Origin: Brevibacillus fulvus
GTDB taxonomy: Bacteria > Bacillota > Bacilli > Brevibacillales > Brevibacillaceae
Direction of reading: 5' to 3'
DNA: 64,000 nt
Assembly: GCF_016908525.1 (NCBI RefSeq)
Contig: NZ_JAFBEB010000009.1
Coordinates: 62,001 to 126,000 of the forward strand
In this document: positions 1-10,500 of the stretch, piece by piece
How positions within the stretch are numbered: the stretch's first letter is position 1
How the letters are laid out: every line of letters begins with the position of its first letter
The notes under the pieces: model-generated
The model's database searches: none
Told to the model about the DNA's origin: nothing
The model's input: only the letters and a program-made list of their open reading frames with translations
Made by a program: the position numbers and the translations under genes

Positions 1-2852
1 AGCAGAACGGAACCTAGCAAGCCGATGGTTGCCGGGGCATGTGAAAAAACACGCTGTTCCAGACGGTTCAACGTCCGGCGGGCAGCCGAATCCATCCACG
101 GCAAAGCCTGCTGCAAAATCAGGCCGCAACTGGCCAGCACACCATAAAAAGCCATGAGATTATACGGCCGGTAAAGGGCCAACAGCGCCAAAATGACTGC
201 CCCGGACAGCACAGGAAGCAGCAGGAGGCCAAGCAACACATGGCGTACCTTGAATCCGAAAGCGCTGCCGAGCGACAAAGCGATCAAGCAGGCAATGGCC
301 GTAACGGTCAGTCGTGTTGGCCAATCCGCCTGGTCGGCCTCTTCTTGCTGTTCCTTCTCCGTCTCATCCGCAGTTTGAATCGTATAACCCGGCGGTATTC
401 TGCCTTCCTGACGAAATTGATACGGCAAATAGTAAGAAAGCGTATCCCTGCGCGACGGTTCCGACAATTGGGCGCTTACTTTCATCACATACAGGCCGTC
501 TTCCCGCATAAATTCGGCCGGAGGCGGGCCCAATTCCGCTTCTGCCAACTCAGCCAAAGGAACCGTCCCTTCTGCCGTGCGGATCAGGAACTTTTTGACT
601 TGCTCGGGATGCTCCCTTGCCATCTCCGGAAATTTGGCAATAACCGGTACTATGCTGCCATTCCAGAGCAAATCGCCAATTTGCTGTTCCTGCAGATAAA
701 ACGCCAGTTGATCGCGAATCTCCTCTTCGGAAATCTGATAGCGCGCCAACATTTCCCGTTTCGGTCGAAACTGAATGGCCGGAACATCGCTGCTTTGCGT
801 ACTGATCCGTTCATCGGTAATAATTTCCCGATCCTGCTTGTCGACCCACCGCAAATTTTGCAAGTATGCCAGCACTTGGTTGGCCAACTCCCCGGTCGTT
901 TGTAAAGCAGGACCCTTGACCGTGAATTCAATGCTGCCCGTTTGCCCGTCGATCGCCAGCTCGTACGGATCGGTTCCCGGAATTTGCCGCAAAGTCTGCT
1001 CGATGGTTTTTTCCAATTGCGGCTTGCTTTGCTCCCAATCGTACCTGTCCTTGAATCGCACCTCAAAGCGGATCAGCTCTTTGCTAACATTTGCCTGCAG
1101 CTCTTGGATTTCCTTGATTTGGCGAAGCTGCTGCTCCGCCTGTCTCTCCGCCGCGATCGCCTGATCGAGACTGCTTCCCTTGATCATCGGCAAACGAATG
1201 TGCATTTCATGGGTATCCAATTGAAGAAACGGATCGACCGTCACAAACGGCTGAAAAAAGAACGACAGCAGCAATGAAGCGGACAGGCTGACGACATATG
1301 GCAGATAACCTTTGCGCATCAGAGCGGACCAGCGCTGTTTCTGATGCTGTGCCCATCTTGAGACTGGACGAACCGCTCGCGGAATCGGAGCTTTGCTGAG
1401 CCATTTGTGGCAGTAGGCCGGCAGGATCACGCCGTAGACGATGATCATGGATAGAGCGCCCCAGCCAAACAGCGGCAAAGCGGGCAGCAAAGTGGCGCGA
1501 TCCGTCACGCTGAGCCAATCGGAATACACCGCGATGAAGACAAGCAGAAACACGATCACCAATGCCAACAGCATTGCTTGAAGCGTTCGTTTTACGCGCG
1601 CCGCGATCGCGTCCAGATTCCAGTCCGCCAATTGGGTCAATTGATGAAACAAGGCCGTACCCGCCCCGACAAACCAGACCGCGAAAAAGAGCAGCGCGCC
1701 CAACGTAGCTATATTGATCGCAATTCCGCCGAGCCAGATACCGCCAAGCAACGCAAGCAACGCCAGGCCAACCGCCCCGCCGAACAGAAGACCGGCGGCC
1801 AGTTGACGAAACCGCCAGCCAACGCAGAACGCTGCGCAAGAGACGGCGAGCCCGACCAGCCAGAAAGCATTTTGCAATGTGCTGGCCAGCGCCAGTTGCT
1901 CATCGGGAAAACGGATCAGCCGAAAGGTGCCGTTGGCCTGTTCATTGAGCAGGTCGACCGCTGTCCGCACCGCATTTCTGATTTTTGGCTCTTGCCCGTG
2001 CTCCTCGGCGTATACCCGGACCCCGACAAAAGGTTCGCCCTGATACAGCGAGACGGTCTCTCCCCGGCTTGCCCGCTTGTCCTGGACAATAGCGATCTGT
2101 TTAAGCGCAACATAGCCTTCACGGGTAGCAATCAAGCTGTTTCCCCACTCCTGGGGACTGTTCGGTTGACTGGTCCACTGCAGACTGGTTTTTTCATCGT
2201 CTGTGCCGATTTCGCCGATTCGTGCGGTGGCATGTTGCCGCTGAAGCTGTTCGCTCACTTCTTCGGGCGTCAGACCGTACTGTTTTAATTTCGCCGGCTG
2301 GAGCAGCACCTCCACTCGCTGTTGTACCGCGCCCTGCTCAAGTTCAACCCGTGCCACGCCCGGAATTTGCTGCAAAGTCTCGCGAACCGTATGCGCAGCC
2401 GCATCCCACGCCGTTTGCAGATCGTTTCCTTGCAGCAGCAGATAGGCGATTTGCCGGTCACCGTAAGGGACTTGCTCCCACCGGACACTTTCACGGCCGC
2501 CAGGCAAAGCGGGGGCGATTTCCGCGAGTTTTTTGTCCAGCCGCTGTCCATAGTCTCCCGGAAAAGGAGTGCTTCTTTGAACGGTCAACTCGGCTTGCCC
2601 GTCGCGGGAAAGCGTTGACAGATGCTCAAATTCTCCCAGTTGGCGAATCGCCTGTTCCAACGGTTTTCTCACTTTTTCGTCAATATAGTCTGCCGGCATC
2701 CCTGGTGCGACAGCATGAATGAGATAAACAGGCGTTTCTTCCGCCGGATAGTTTTGCAAATCGACTCTGGCCACGGCGGCGAAGCCGATGACCACAATCA
2801 GGGCGACAAGCAGGTTGAGAAAACTGCCGCTTCCGACACATTTACGGATCAC
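1..2852 (-). CDS. RND-superfamily efflux permease-like protein (3' end outside window)
   Basis: About 950 residues of an open frame with no stop before the left edge; the missing C-terminus is probably short, because the family is usually 1000-1050 residues. It starts with GTG at 2852, overlapping the end of the adaptor gene, so translation is probably coupled. An N-terminal membrane segment follows residue 10, then a large extracytoplasmic porter region, a cluster of membrane segments around residues 340-480, a second porter region and a second membrane cluster at the end. The pattern is RND, nearest in layout to Gram-positive SwrC/YerP types. Odd: in the TM4 helix, after the conserved GIAINIATLG stretch, the usual Asp-Asp pair of the proton relay is replaced by Gly-Ala in WFVGAGTAL. 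The TM10 counterpart reads CGLILQQAL. Proton-driven transport is therefore doubtful, although fold and partner support an RND origin. Confidence 0.8.
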   Translation of the reverse strand, partial: MIRKCVGSGSFLNLLVALIVVIGFAAVARVDLQNYPAEETPVYLIHAVAPGMPADYIDEKVRKPLEQAIRQLGEFEHLSTLSRDGQAELTVQRSTPFPGDYGQRLDKKLAEIAPALPGGRESVRWEQVPYGDRQIAYLLLQGNDLQTAWDAAAHTVRETLQQIPGVARVELEQGAVQQRVEVLLQPAKLKQYGLTPEEVSEQLQRQHATARIGEIGTDDEKTSLQWTSQPNSPQEWGNSLIATREGYVALKQIAIVQDKRASRGETVSLYQGEPFVGVRVYAEEHGQEPKIRNAVRTAVDLLNEQANGTFRLIRFPDEQLALASTLQNAFWLVGLAVSCAAFCVGWRFRQLAAGLLFGGAVGLALLALLGGIWLGGIAINIATLGALLFFAVWFVGAGTALFHQLTQLADWNLDAIAARVKRTLQAMLLALVIVFLLVFIAVYSDWLSVTDRATLLPALPLFGWGALSMIIVYGVILPAYCHKWLSKAPIPRAVRPVSRWAQHQKQRWSALMRKGYLPYVVSLSASLLLSFFFQPFVTVDPFLQLDTHEMHIRLPMIKGSSLDQAIAAERQAEQQLRQIKEIQELQANVSKELIRFEVRFKDRYDWEQSKPQLEKTIEQTLRQIPGTDPYELAIDGQTGSIEFTVKGPALQTTGELANQVLAYLQNLRWVDKQDREIITDERISTQSSDVPAIQFRPKREMLARYQISEEEIRDQLAFYLQEQQIGDLLWNGSIVPVIAKFPEMAREHPEQVKKFLIRTAEGTVPLAELAEAELGPPPAEFMREDGLYVMKVSAQLSEPSRRDTLSYYLPYQFRQEGRIPPGYTIQTADETEKEQQEEADQADWPTRLTVTAIACLIALSLGSAFGFKVRHVLLGLLLLPVLSGAVILALLALYRPYNLMAFYGVLASCGLILQQALPWMDSAARRTLNRLEQRVFSHAPATIGLLGSVL

Positions 2853-4098
2853 GCACCTTCACCGCCTCTCCGTCGATCAGATAGGACAGTCCGGTTTTGA
2901 CAATCACATCCCCTGCCGCCAGGCCGTCCAGGATTTGATAATAGTCGTCATAGAGAGCACCAACGGTTACAGGAACTTTTTTGACGCTGTTGTTGCTCAC
3001 TTGCAAAACATAATAGCCGTCTTCTGCAATGCCTACGCTCGACACCGGCACGAGCACGCCTTGGGCCAGCTCTACCTGATAGCGGCACATCACACTCATG
3101 CCCCCTTTCCAATTGAGCGCAGTGTCCTGCAGGACGATTTCCACCGGATAAGTTCCGCTCGCTTTGTCCAGCACCGGCGAGACAAAACTGACGGTTCCTT
3201 CCGCCTGTGCGCCGTCAGCCGACTGTACCGTGACGGTTTTTCCCGCTTGCCAATGGCCAATCTGATCCTGGTCCACTTTCAGCTCCACGATCCACTGTGC
3301 TGTATCGACAAGTCGAATCACTTCTTCCCCTTGGGAAATTTGCTCGGATTCCCGATGGCGCAAATCGGCGACAATGCCGGCAAACGGCGCCATAATGTTC
3401 GCATTGTTCAATTGCTGTTTTGCTTTGGCCAGCTGGGCATTCGCTTCTTTCACCGCCGCATTTGCCGTTTCCAGATCCAATCGGTCTGCACCTTCCGTCA
3501 ACTGCGTCAGGCGGAGCTGCGCTTCCTGCAAATCCAGACCCGCTTGCTTGTCCTGCAAGGCCAGCTGTTCCAACTCATCCTTGGCGATCGCTCCGTTGGC
3601 GTACAATCGTTTCCCCCGGTCATACGCAGCGCTCGCTTGATCGGCCAATTGTCTCGTTCGTTCCACCTCGAGCTTCTGCTGGTTGATGTCGTGCAAGTCA
3701 GCCCCCCGCAACGTCTTTTCCCGCTCCAGTTGCGCGCTGTCCACTTGTCCCTGCGCTGCGGCAATTTCTTGCTCCCATACCGTTGCATCCAAGGAAGCGA
3801 GCAGAGCTCCCGCTTCAACATGGTCGCCTTTCTTGACATGAATTTTGGCTATTTTGCCGGAAGCGCCAAAAGAAAGCGCCAATTCCTTTTTCGGAGCGAC
3901 CATCCCGGCAATCTGCATGTGCATGCCCTGCTCATTGCCAACCGTGAAGCTTTCCACCGTCTTGACCTTTAATGCCGCTTCTTCTTGATCATCCCGCAGT
4001 TTGTCCACTTCCGCTTCGAGTTTGTCACATCCGCTGGCATACAACAACAACGCCAGAGTCAGGCAGATTGCAAAGCAATTTCGCACTTGTACCCCCAT
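2842..4098 (-). CDS. RND/HlyD-type efflux adaptor lipoprotein
   Basis: Membrane fusion (adaptor) subunit expected to work with the RND-like permease encoded directly downstream, with which it overlaps. The start chosen at 4098 gives a lipoprotein signal ending in YASGC (Cys24). An upstream ATG at 4125 and a GTG at 4086 are alternatives; an AAAGGTGG lies 12 bases before 4098. After the signal come a barrel-sandwich (lipoyl-like) half near residues 50-90, a long helical hairpin rich in Ala, Gln and Glu (about 95-190), the second lipoyl half, a beta-barrel and a membrane-proximal domain. This is the domain order of HlyD_D23/AcrA-like proteins. In a monoderm cell the protein would be anchored to the outer face of the membrane. 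The substrate is unknown. Confidence 0.88.
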   Translation of the reverse strand: MGVQVRNCFAICLTLALLLYASGCDKLEAEVDKLRDDQEEAALKVKTVESFTVGNEQGMHMQIAGMVAPKKELALSFGASGKIAKIHVKKGDHVEAGALLASLDATVWEQEIAAAQGQVDSAQLEREKTLRGADLHDINQQKLEVERTRQLADQASAAYDRGKRLYANGAIAKDELEQLALQDKQAGLDLQEAQLRLTQLTEGADRLDLETANAAVKEANAQLAKAKQQLNNANIMAPFAGIVADLRHRESEQISQGEEVIRLVDTAQWIVELKVDQDQIGHWQAGKTVTVQSADGAQAEGTVSFVSPVLDKASGTYPVEIVLQDTALNWKGGMSVMCRYQVELAQGVLVPVSSVGIAEDGYYVLQVSNNSVKKVPVTVGALYDDYYQILDGLAAGDVIVKTGLSYLIDGEAVKVRDP

Positions 4099-4240
4099 AA
4101 AGACGAACAACCCACCTTTAATCATCCGTTTTTTTCTAGTATAAGGGAAAAGAGGAAGTTTGCAGAAAACTTTTTAACGGCAAATCAAACATGCTACGAT
4201 GAACGATAGGATGACCTCGACGACGAAAGGAGTGAAAAGC

Positions 4241-4930
4241 GTGTCCACGGTTGGCTTTTTGATTTTGCACGGTTTTGCCGGAGATGTTCACGAGGTGCTT
4301 CCTCTGGCTCGCTATTTGCATGAACAAGGTTATGTCATTGAATGCCCCACTCTGGAAGGACATGGCTTGGGGCGCCGGTTTCTGGCGCGCAGCACGCGTC
4401 AGCAATGGGTTCGCTCTGCGGAGGAGGCGTATAAACGTTTGCAAATGAGGGCCGAGACGATCATCGTCATCGGGTTTTCCATGGGAGGACTGCTTGCTTT
4501 CCATGTTGCCAGAAAGTATCCCGTGCAGCTGTTGTTTACGATCAACACACCTTACAAGTACTGGGACTTAAAACAGGTATGGCGAAACTTGCGCAAAGAT
4601 CCGGCTATGCACCTGTCGCGCTACTGGCGAAGCACGCGAAAAATTCCGTTGCGCAGCATGCTGCAGTTTCGGCGGTTGCTCGCGGAGACCAAGCCGCTGC
4701 TGCCGGAAGTGACCTGTCCGTACGTCATTTTGCAAGGAAAAGAGGACGACACCGTGAAAGCGATCAGCGCCGTCCATTTGCAAAAACAGGTGGGGAGCAG
4801 CCAAGTTACGGTTCAATATTTTGCCCACTCCGGTCATTTGCTGCTGCAAGGAACGGAAGCGGCAGAAGCAATCCGCTTTATCGATGAGCAAGTCAAGCGG
4901 TATTTGGCAGATAACCTTCCCGAGGGGTAA
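4241..4930 (+). CDS. Carboxylesterase / alpha-beta hydrolase (Est30-like)
   Basis: 229-residue serine hydrolase resembling the small Bacillales carboxylesterases (Est30, monoacylglycerol lipase group). The nucleophile elbow is GFSMGG with Ser80, the acid is Asp169 or Asp170 in GKEDDTV, and the base is His199 in HSGH. The oxyanion-hole strand LILHGFAG is at residues 7-14. GTG at 4241 is preferred over the upstream ATG at 4199, because GAAAGGAG lies eight bases before it and the protein then begins right at the first beta strand. It is a single plus-strand gene, divergent from the efflux adaptor. Its stop lies only three bases from the stop of the convergent purU gene. Natural substrate unknown; short-chain acyl esters are likely. 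Confidence 0.85.
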   Translation: MSTVGFLILHGFAGDVHEVLPLARYLHEQGYVIECPTLEGHGLGRRFLARSTRQQWVRSAEEAYKRLQMRAETIIVIGFSMGGLLAFHVARKYPVQLLFTINTPYKYWDLKQVWRNLRKDPAMHLSRYWRSTRKIPLRSMLQFRRLLAETKPLLPEVTCPYVILQGKEDDTVKAISAVHLQKQVGSSQVTVQYFAHSGHLLLQGTEAAEAIRFIDEQVKRYLADNLPEG

Positions 4931-4933
4931 GCG

Positions 4934-5833
4934 TTATGGAAAAACGATCGTCTTGTTTTGGTAAACGAGCACTTTATCCTGCAAATGCCAGCCTACCGCG
5001 CGGGCCAACACAGTGCGCTCGATCTGTCGGCCCAGTTGTTTTAAATCTTCGGCATCGTGCTGATGCGTTACTCTTTGCACATCCTGTTCGATGATCGGAC
5101 CGGCGTCCAGTTCTTCGGTAACATAATGGGCGGTGGCGCCGATCAGCTTCACCCCACGCTTGTACGCCTGTTCATAAGGCTTGGCCCCGACAAAAGCCGG
5201 CAGGAACGAATGGTGGATGTTAATGATTTGTTGCGGATAATCTTGCAAAAAGCGGGGGGAAAGAATTTGCATATAGCGGGCCAATACGATCACATCGACT
5301 TTTCCGCTCGTCAAAGCAAGTTGCTCTGCTTCCGCCTGTTCCTTTCGTTCTTTGCTGACAGGTACATGATAAAACGGTATTTGAAACGGTTCGACCAGTT
5401 CTTGCAAATCGGTGTGATTGCTGATCACCATGGCAATATCGGCATGCAGTTGTCCTGATTTCCATTGCCACAGCAATTCCAGCAGACAATGGTCTTCCTT
5501 CGATACGAAGATCGCCATTCGCTTGCGTCTTTTCGCTTCAATAATCGACCAATCCATGCCAAAGTCGTTGGCGACTGTCGCAAACCGCCGGCGCAGCTCT
5601 TCAATCCGTTCCTCCAGATCGACGACGTCAAACTCGACCCTCATGAAAAAATTCCCTGTTTCCGGATCGGTCGTATATTGGTCCGATTGGACGATATTCG
5701 CCCCTTGGGAAAACAAAAACTGGGAGACGGCGGCGACAATTCCCGGCTGATCGGGACAAGCGATCAACATGCGTCCTCGGTCCTTGTTTTTAGTGCGATA
5801 CGCCATCCATTCGCGGTCTGACAAATGATTCAC
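4934..5833 (-). CDS. purU: Formyltetrahydrofolate deformylase PurU
   Basis: Hydrolyses 10-formyl-THF to formate and THF, balancing the one-carbon pool and supplying formate for purine synthesis. The 299-residue protein has an N-terminal ACT domain (about residues 20-100, starting at LIACPDQPGIVA) and a C-terminal formyltransferase-fold catalytic domain. Visible catalytic motifs are INIHHSFLPAFVGAKPY (Asn and His) and the Asp in TEELDAGPII. GTG at 5833 is chosen because GGAGGAGAGG lies just upstream; the longer frame to 5902 has no such site. Length matches the 280-300 residues of the family. It is a single gene, lying downstream of the terminator of the amino-acid permease. Confidence 0.95.
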   Translation of the reverse strand: MNHLSDREWMAYRTKNKDRGRMLIACPDQPGIVAAVSQFLFSQGANIVQSDQYTTDPETGNFFMRVEFDVVDLEERIEELRRRFATVANDFGMDWSIIEAKRRKRMAIFVSKEDHCLLELLWQWKSGQLHADIAMVISNHTDLQELVEPFQIPFYHVPVSKERKEQAEAEQLALTSGKVDVIVLARYMQILSPRFLQDYPQQIINIHHSFLPAFVGAKPYEQAYKRGVKLIGATAHYVTEELDAGPIIEQDVQRVTHQHDAEDLKQLGRQIERTVLARAVGWHLQDKVLVYQNKTIVFP

Positions 5834-5930
5834 GGTTCCTCTCCTCCATCCAATCATTGCTTCATACGTAACAGAATGGCACAGAAGCCAACCGGTTGGC
5901 AAGCCCTTGGCGCAGAGATCGACACGATGT

Positions 5931-5971
5931 AAAAAAACATGGCGGTCTTCCCTTGCCGGAAGCCGCCATGC
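5931..5971 (-). terminator. Intrinsic terminator after the APC permease
   Basis: The two arms CATGGCGG...CTTCC and GGAAG...CCGCCATG form a strong hairpin, followed on the minus strand by seven T. It lies just downstream of the permease stop and separates it from purU. Confidence 0.9.
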
Positions 5972-5977
5972 GATTCA

Positions 5978-7384
5978 TTACTCTTTGCTGTTATTACAAA
6001 ATTTGGTCAACTCGCTATTGCGGTAACCGTAACTGAAATAAATCACCAGGCCGATCAAGAGCCAAATTCCAAAACCAATCCAGGTGCTGGCCGGCAAGCT
6101 CATCAGCAAATACCCGCAGAAAAGCACCGCCAAAATCGGCACCAACGGAACCAATGGTACGCGAAACGCCCGTTTCAACTGCGGATTGGTGACTCGCAAT
6201 ACGACCACGCCAATCGATACGACGATAAACGCGAACAGCGTCCCGATATTGGTCAGCTTGGACAAGCTGTCCAACGGAATGAATCCGCTGAGAACGGCAA
6301 CCATCACGGCAACCAGAAGCGTACTTTGCAGCGGTGTTTGCCGTTTGGCGCTTACTTTGGAAAAGAGCGGCGGCAACAGTCCATCGCGGCTCATCGAATA
6401 GAACAGACGGGCTTGTCCGTACAACAGGACAAGCAAAACCGTCGTAATGCCAAGAATCGCGCCCAAAGAAATAAAGCCTGCAATCCAGTCTTGATGAACG
6501 TAATTCAACGCAAACGCGACCGGATTGTTTACATTTAGCGATTGATACGGCACGATTCCGGTCAGGACAAACGAAACCAGGATATACAAAATGGTACAAA
6601 TCGCCAATGACAAGATAATTCCGATCGGCATATTGCGCTGCGGATTTTTCACTTCCTCCGCTGCCGTGGACACAGCGTCAAACCCGATAAAAGCAAAAAA
6701 TACCGTCGCTGCCCCAGTGGCCACCCCCGAAAAACCAAACGGCATGAACGGAGTCCAGTTGTCCGGTTTTACATAAAACGCTCCGACCGCGAGGAAAATC
6801 AGGACGACCGCCACTTTGATCACAACCATAATATTGTTGATCCGGGCCGATTCGCGTATGCCCTGAATCAGCAAGCAGCTGATCACCATCGTAATGATGA
6901 CTGCCGGCAAATCGACGATCGTGCCCTTGGCGGGGTTAAATGCGCCGGTCAAAACGGTTGGCAAATGGATGCCAAATCCGTTCAACAATCCCTGGACATA
7001 ACCAGACCAGCCGCTTGCCACCGCCGCTGCCGCCATTCCATATTCCAGGACTAAATCCCAGCCCAAAATCCAGGCGGCCAACTCGCCGAAAGTGGCGTAA
7101 CTATACGTATACGCACTCCCCGATACCGGAACGCTCGAAGCGAATTCGGCGTAACAAAGCGCGGCAAACACACAGGCAATGGCAGCGATGACAAAGGAGA
7201 GCACCAGTGCCGGCCCGGCATGTTCCGCCGCCGCCACCCCGGTGAGCACAAAAATGCCTGTCCCGATAATCGCTCCGATCCCTAACATCGTCAAATCAAA
7301 AGCGCCCAATGCCTTTTTCAAGCCGCTGGGGCCGTTTGAACCTTCCAACATTTGTGAAATCGACTTTTTCTGAAACAAACTCAT
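5978..7384 (-). CDS. APC-superfamily amino acid permease (YfnA/CAT-like)
   Basis: 468-residue integral membrane protein of the APC superfamily, closest in pattern to the YfnA/cationic amino acid transporter (CAT) group. The first transmembrane helix carries the family signature IGAIIGTGIFVLTG, where the unwound helix binds the amino acid backbone. About twelve hydrophobic segments can be counted. ATG at 7384 follows GGGGGTAAAAAGACAAC. It lies downstream of addA on the same strand, with a 162-base gap that holds a TATAAT-like hexamer (plus positions 7447-7452), so it probably has its own promoter. It ends at a strong terminator. Substrate specificity cannot be read from sequence. Confidence 0.88.
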   Translation of the reverse strand: MSLFQKKSISQMLEGSNGPSGLKKALGAFDLTMLGIGAIIGTGIFVLTGVAAAEHAGPALVLSFVIAAIACVFAALCYAEFASSVPVSGSAYTYSYATFGELAAWILGWDLVLEYGMAAAAVASGWSGYVQGLLNGFGIHLPTVLTGAFNPAKGTIVDLPAVIITMVISCLLIQGIRESARINNIMVVIKVAVVLIFLAVGAFYVKPDNWTPFMPFGFSGVATGAATVFFAFIGFDAVSTAAEEVKNPQRNMPIGIILSLAICTILYILVSFVLTGIVPYQSLNVNNPVAFALNYVHQDWIAGFISLGAILGITTVLLVLLYGQARLFYSMSRDGLLPPLFSKVSAKRQTPLQSTLLVAVMVAVLSGFIPLDSLSKLTNIGTLFAFIVVSIGVVVLRVTNPQLKRAFRVPLVPLVPILAVLFCGYLLMSLPASTWIGFGIWLLIGLVIYFSYGYRNSELTKFCNNSKE

Positions 7385-7546
7385 GTTGTCTTTTTACCCC
7401 CGAATGCTATACTCGCTGTAAATATTCAAAAAATACATAATGCCAATTATAATCGTTCGGTTCCAAAAGATGTAGTGTAAATTGCACGCAAGAGATCTAT
7501 GTTTTGCCTGTTGCGGGAGTCCAACCGCCAAGCGATTAGGGAGAAT

Positions 7547-10500
7547 CTACCGATGACGAATCGGTATGGCGATTCCCCCCGTCAACGAATACAGATAGCT
7601 TTCCGCCACATTCCGCTTCCAAATTCGCTCGACCGCTCGCACATAGTAGCGGATCTGCTCGGCATAGCGTCGGGTCAAAACAGCAGCCGCAGCATCCGGC
7701 GACTCGTCCCCTACCCAGTCTGTCTTGAAGTCAAGCAAAGTTAACCGGCCGTCCGCTTCTTCCAGCAGACAATCGATTACCCCCTGCACAATAATCGGCT
7801 CATCGGCATCGGCTTTCTCCGATCCGGCGGGCGCCATTACCTCACGGGCAGGAAGCGCCAGCGTAAAGGGCAGCTCGCGATAAATCCGTTTGGCTTGCTT
7901 CACGCGCTGTCCCAATGGAGAAGCGAAGAATGCGCCAAGCTGTTCCAAGTCTACCTGTGCCGCCTCTTCCTCGGTCAAATATTGCCGCAATACCAATCCC
8001 GACAGCTGCTCCCGGAGATTGGCTGTATCCAATTCCTGGCGCAGATCAAGCTGCTGCAAAACCGTATGCATGATCGTCCCCACTTCCGCTCTCGTATAGC
8101 GGTGTTCCTTTGCTCCCGTTATAAAGCGGGGACTTTCGATCAGTCGCGGCAGCTTGCCGGCGGTTCCTGACGCGACTGCGCTTTGCTTCAGATCGCTGAC
8201 GCTCCATTTTGCGGCGATTTTCGCGCTGTGCGAAAGCGGATCGGTCCAGGAGAGCCTCCGCTCGATTTCCCGTCTCCAGACCGGATCGGCGGGGCGTTGC
8301 TCAATTTGCTCCCGGTGAATGATTCGCGTCAACAAAGTCTGCTCCACGCCGGTTTCCGCCGTTTGGCTGCTTAGCTGGTCCGCTTGGTAGAAACAAAACG
8401 ACCAGCAGGACGGATCGTGAAGCTGAGGAACCTGCCGCGCCTCCTCTGTCTCGCTCATGCCGTATCGACGCAATTGCTCAGCCGCCGGATGCCGCAGCAG
8501 CGCCCGCCCGATCCAGTCAAGCAGCCCTTTTGCCTGAATCAGATCTTCATCAGCCAACACCTGTTCGGCAGAGGAGAAGTTGCTCCAAGCCTCGACACTT
8601 TTCGCCAGATTTTTCGCGGAACCGACCAACACCAGCTTTTCCCGCGCCCTCGTCAAAGCAACATATAGCACCCGCATCTCTTCCGCCAACAGCTCGCGGT
8701 GAAGCTGCTGCTTGATCGCCATGGCGGCAAAACTCGGATAGCGCAGACGCATATCAGGATCGATGACCTGCGGACCAAATCCAAGATCTTTATGCAAAAG
8801 AAACGGACTGTTCAAATCGATCGTATTGAACCGTTTGCCCAAGCCGGCGACAAACACAACCGGAAACTCCAGCCCTTTGCTCTTGTGAATCGTCATCATG
8901 CGGACAACGTCTTCGCCTTCCCCGACCGTTCTCGCTTCGCCCAGATCATCTCCCGCTTGCTGCAAGCGGTCGATCAACCGCAAAAAGCGAAACAAGCCGC
9001 GGTACGAGGCCGCTTCATACTGCCGCGCGCGGTCATACAAGGCGCGCAAATTGGCCTGACGCTGTTGGCCATTTTCCAAGGTCGCCACATAGTCCAAATA
9101 TCCGGTCTGGCGGTAAATTTGCGAAAGCAGCCCGGCGAGCGAGCTTTGTCTCGCGATCGTGCGCCATTCGTCAACTTGCCGCAAAAAACGGCGCAGGCGG
9201 CGCTGCCACTCCTCTTCCTCGTCTCTTTGTTCGGCGGCGTATTGCAAGACCGCCTGGGCAAAGGAGCCGCTCGGATAATGGATGCGAATCTGCGCCAGCT
9301 GTTCCTCCTTGAGCCGGACGAGCGGTGAGCGCAACACGGCAGCCAGCGGAATATCCTGAAGCGGATTATCGATCACGCGCAGCAGGGAAAGCATGACTTC
9401 AATCTCCGTTGCCGAAAAATATCCGCCGCTTTGCTCCGCGTAGACAGGGATGCCGGCTGCCCGCAGCTCCTCCATCATCGTCTCGCCCCAACCGCTCGTC
9501 GCCCGCAGCAGGATGACGATGTCGCGGTATGCAAGCGGCCGCATTCCCCCCGTTTTTTTGTCAAATACCAGCAGCGGTTGCTCACCGGACCCCGGTTCCA
9601 TCCAGCGTCGGATACGCTGGGCAATCAACCGCGCTTCCAGTTGCGCTGCGGAAGCCTCCTCCAGCAACTGCGCCGCTTCGCCGCCAGCCGGCTCGTCTTC
9701 CGTCTCCTCCGCCTCCGACATATGTCCCCCGGCGGCGGCGTTATGGCGGTCGATCAGGTGCACCTCCACTCGCATCGAATCGGCGTCTGCCGCCGGATAA
9801 TCGGCCCGGCAAATCAGCTCTGCCGCCGGATCGTAGGAAAGTTCCCCCACACCTGGCGACATGATCTGGCGGAACAAATAGTTCACTGCATCAACCACTT
9901 CGCGCCGGCTGCGAAAGTTGGCGGCGAGATCGATCCTTGTTCCCGGAATTGCCGCTGCTTCGTCAACGGGGTGACGGTAGGTATTGTATTTCTCCAAAAA
10001 CAGCTTCGGTTCTGCCAGGCGAAAGCGATAAATGCTTTGCTTGACATCCCCCACCATAAAGCGATTGGCCGGACCATTCGACGCATCGCGCGAAACCATT
10101 TGCAAAATCGTTTCCTGCACCAGATTGATGTCCTGGTACTCATCGATCAGCACTTCGGCAAATTGTTCGCGCAACTGCCGCGCGATGTCCGAAGGCTGCA
10201 TCTGTACGTCGTCTCCGTCCTCCGCTTGCGGCGCGAGCAACAGCTTCAGCGCAAAGTGCTCCAGGTCGCTGAAATCGACCAGCGAACGCGCCCGTTTCTC
10301 CCGTTGATAAGCCTCGGCAAACGACTGGACTAGCCGCGTCAATGTTTTCAAATAAGGAGCCATTTTTTGCAAATCGCGCAAATAGTCGCTGCTCGACACG
10401 GCAAAAAACTCGTCCTGCAGTTTCTTGACCCGATCCTTGGCCAGACCGCGCAGCGATTGCACCTGCTCCTTGACAAGCGGATCAGCCTCTTTCGCCGCAG

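Noticed and set aside
240-905. Long plus-strand frame opposite the RND-like gene
   Set aside because: Composition (Arg, Gln and Phe rich) is that of an antisense shadow; the minus-strand frame carries the real RND pattern.
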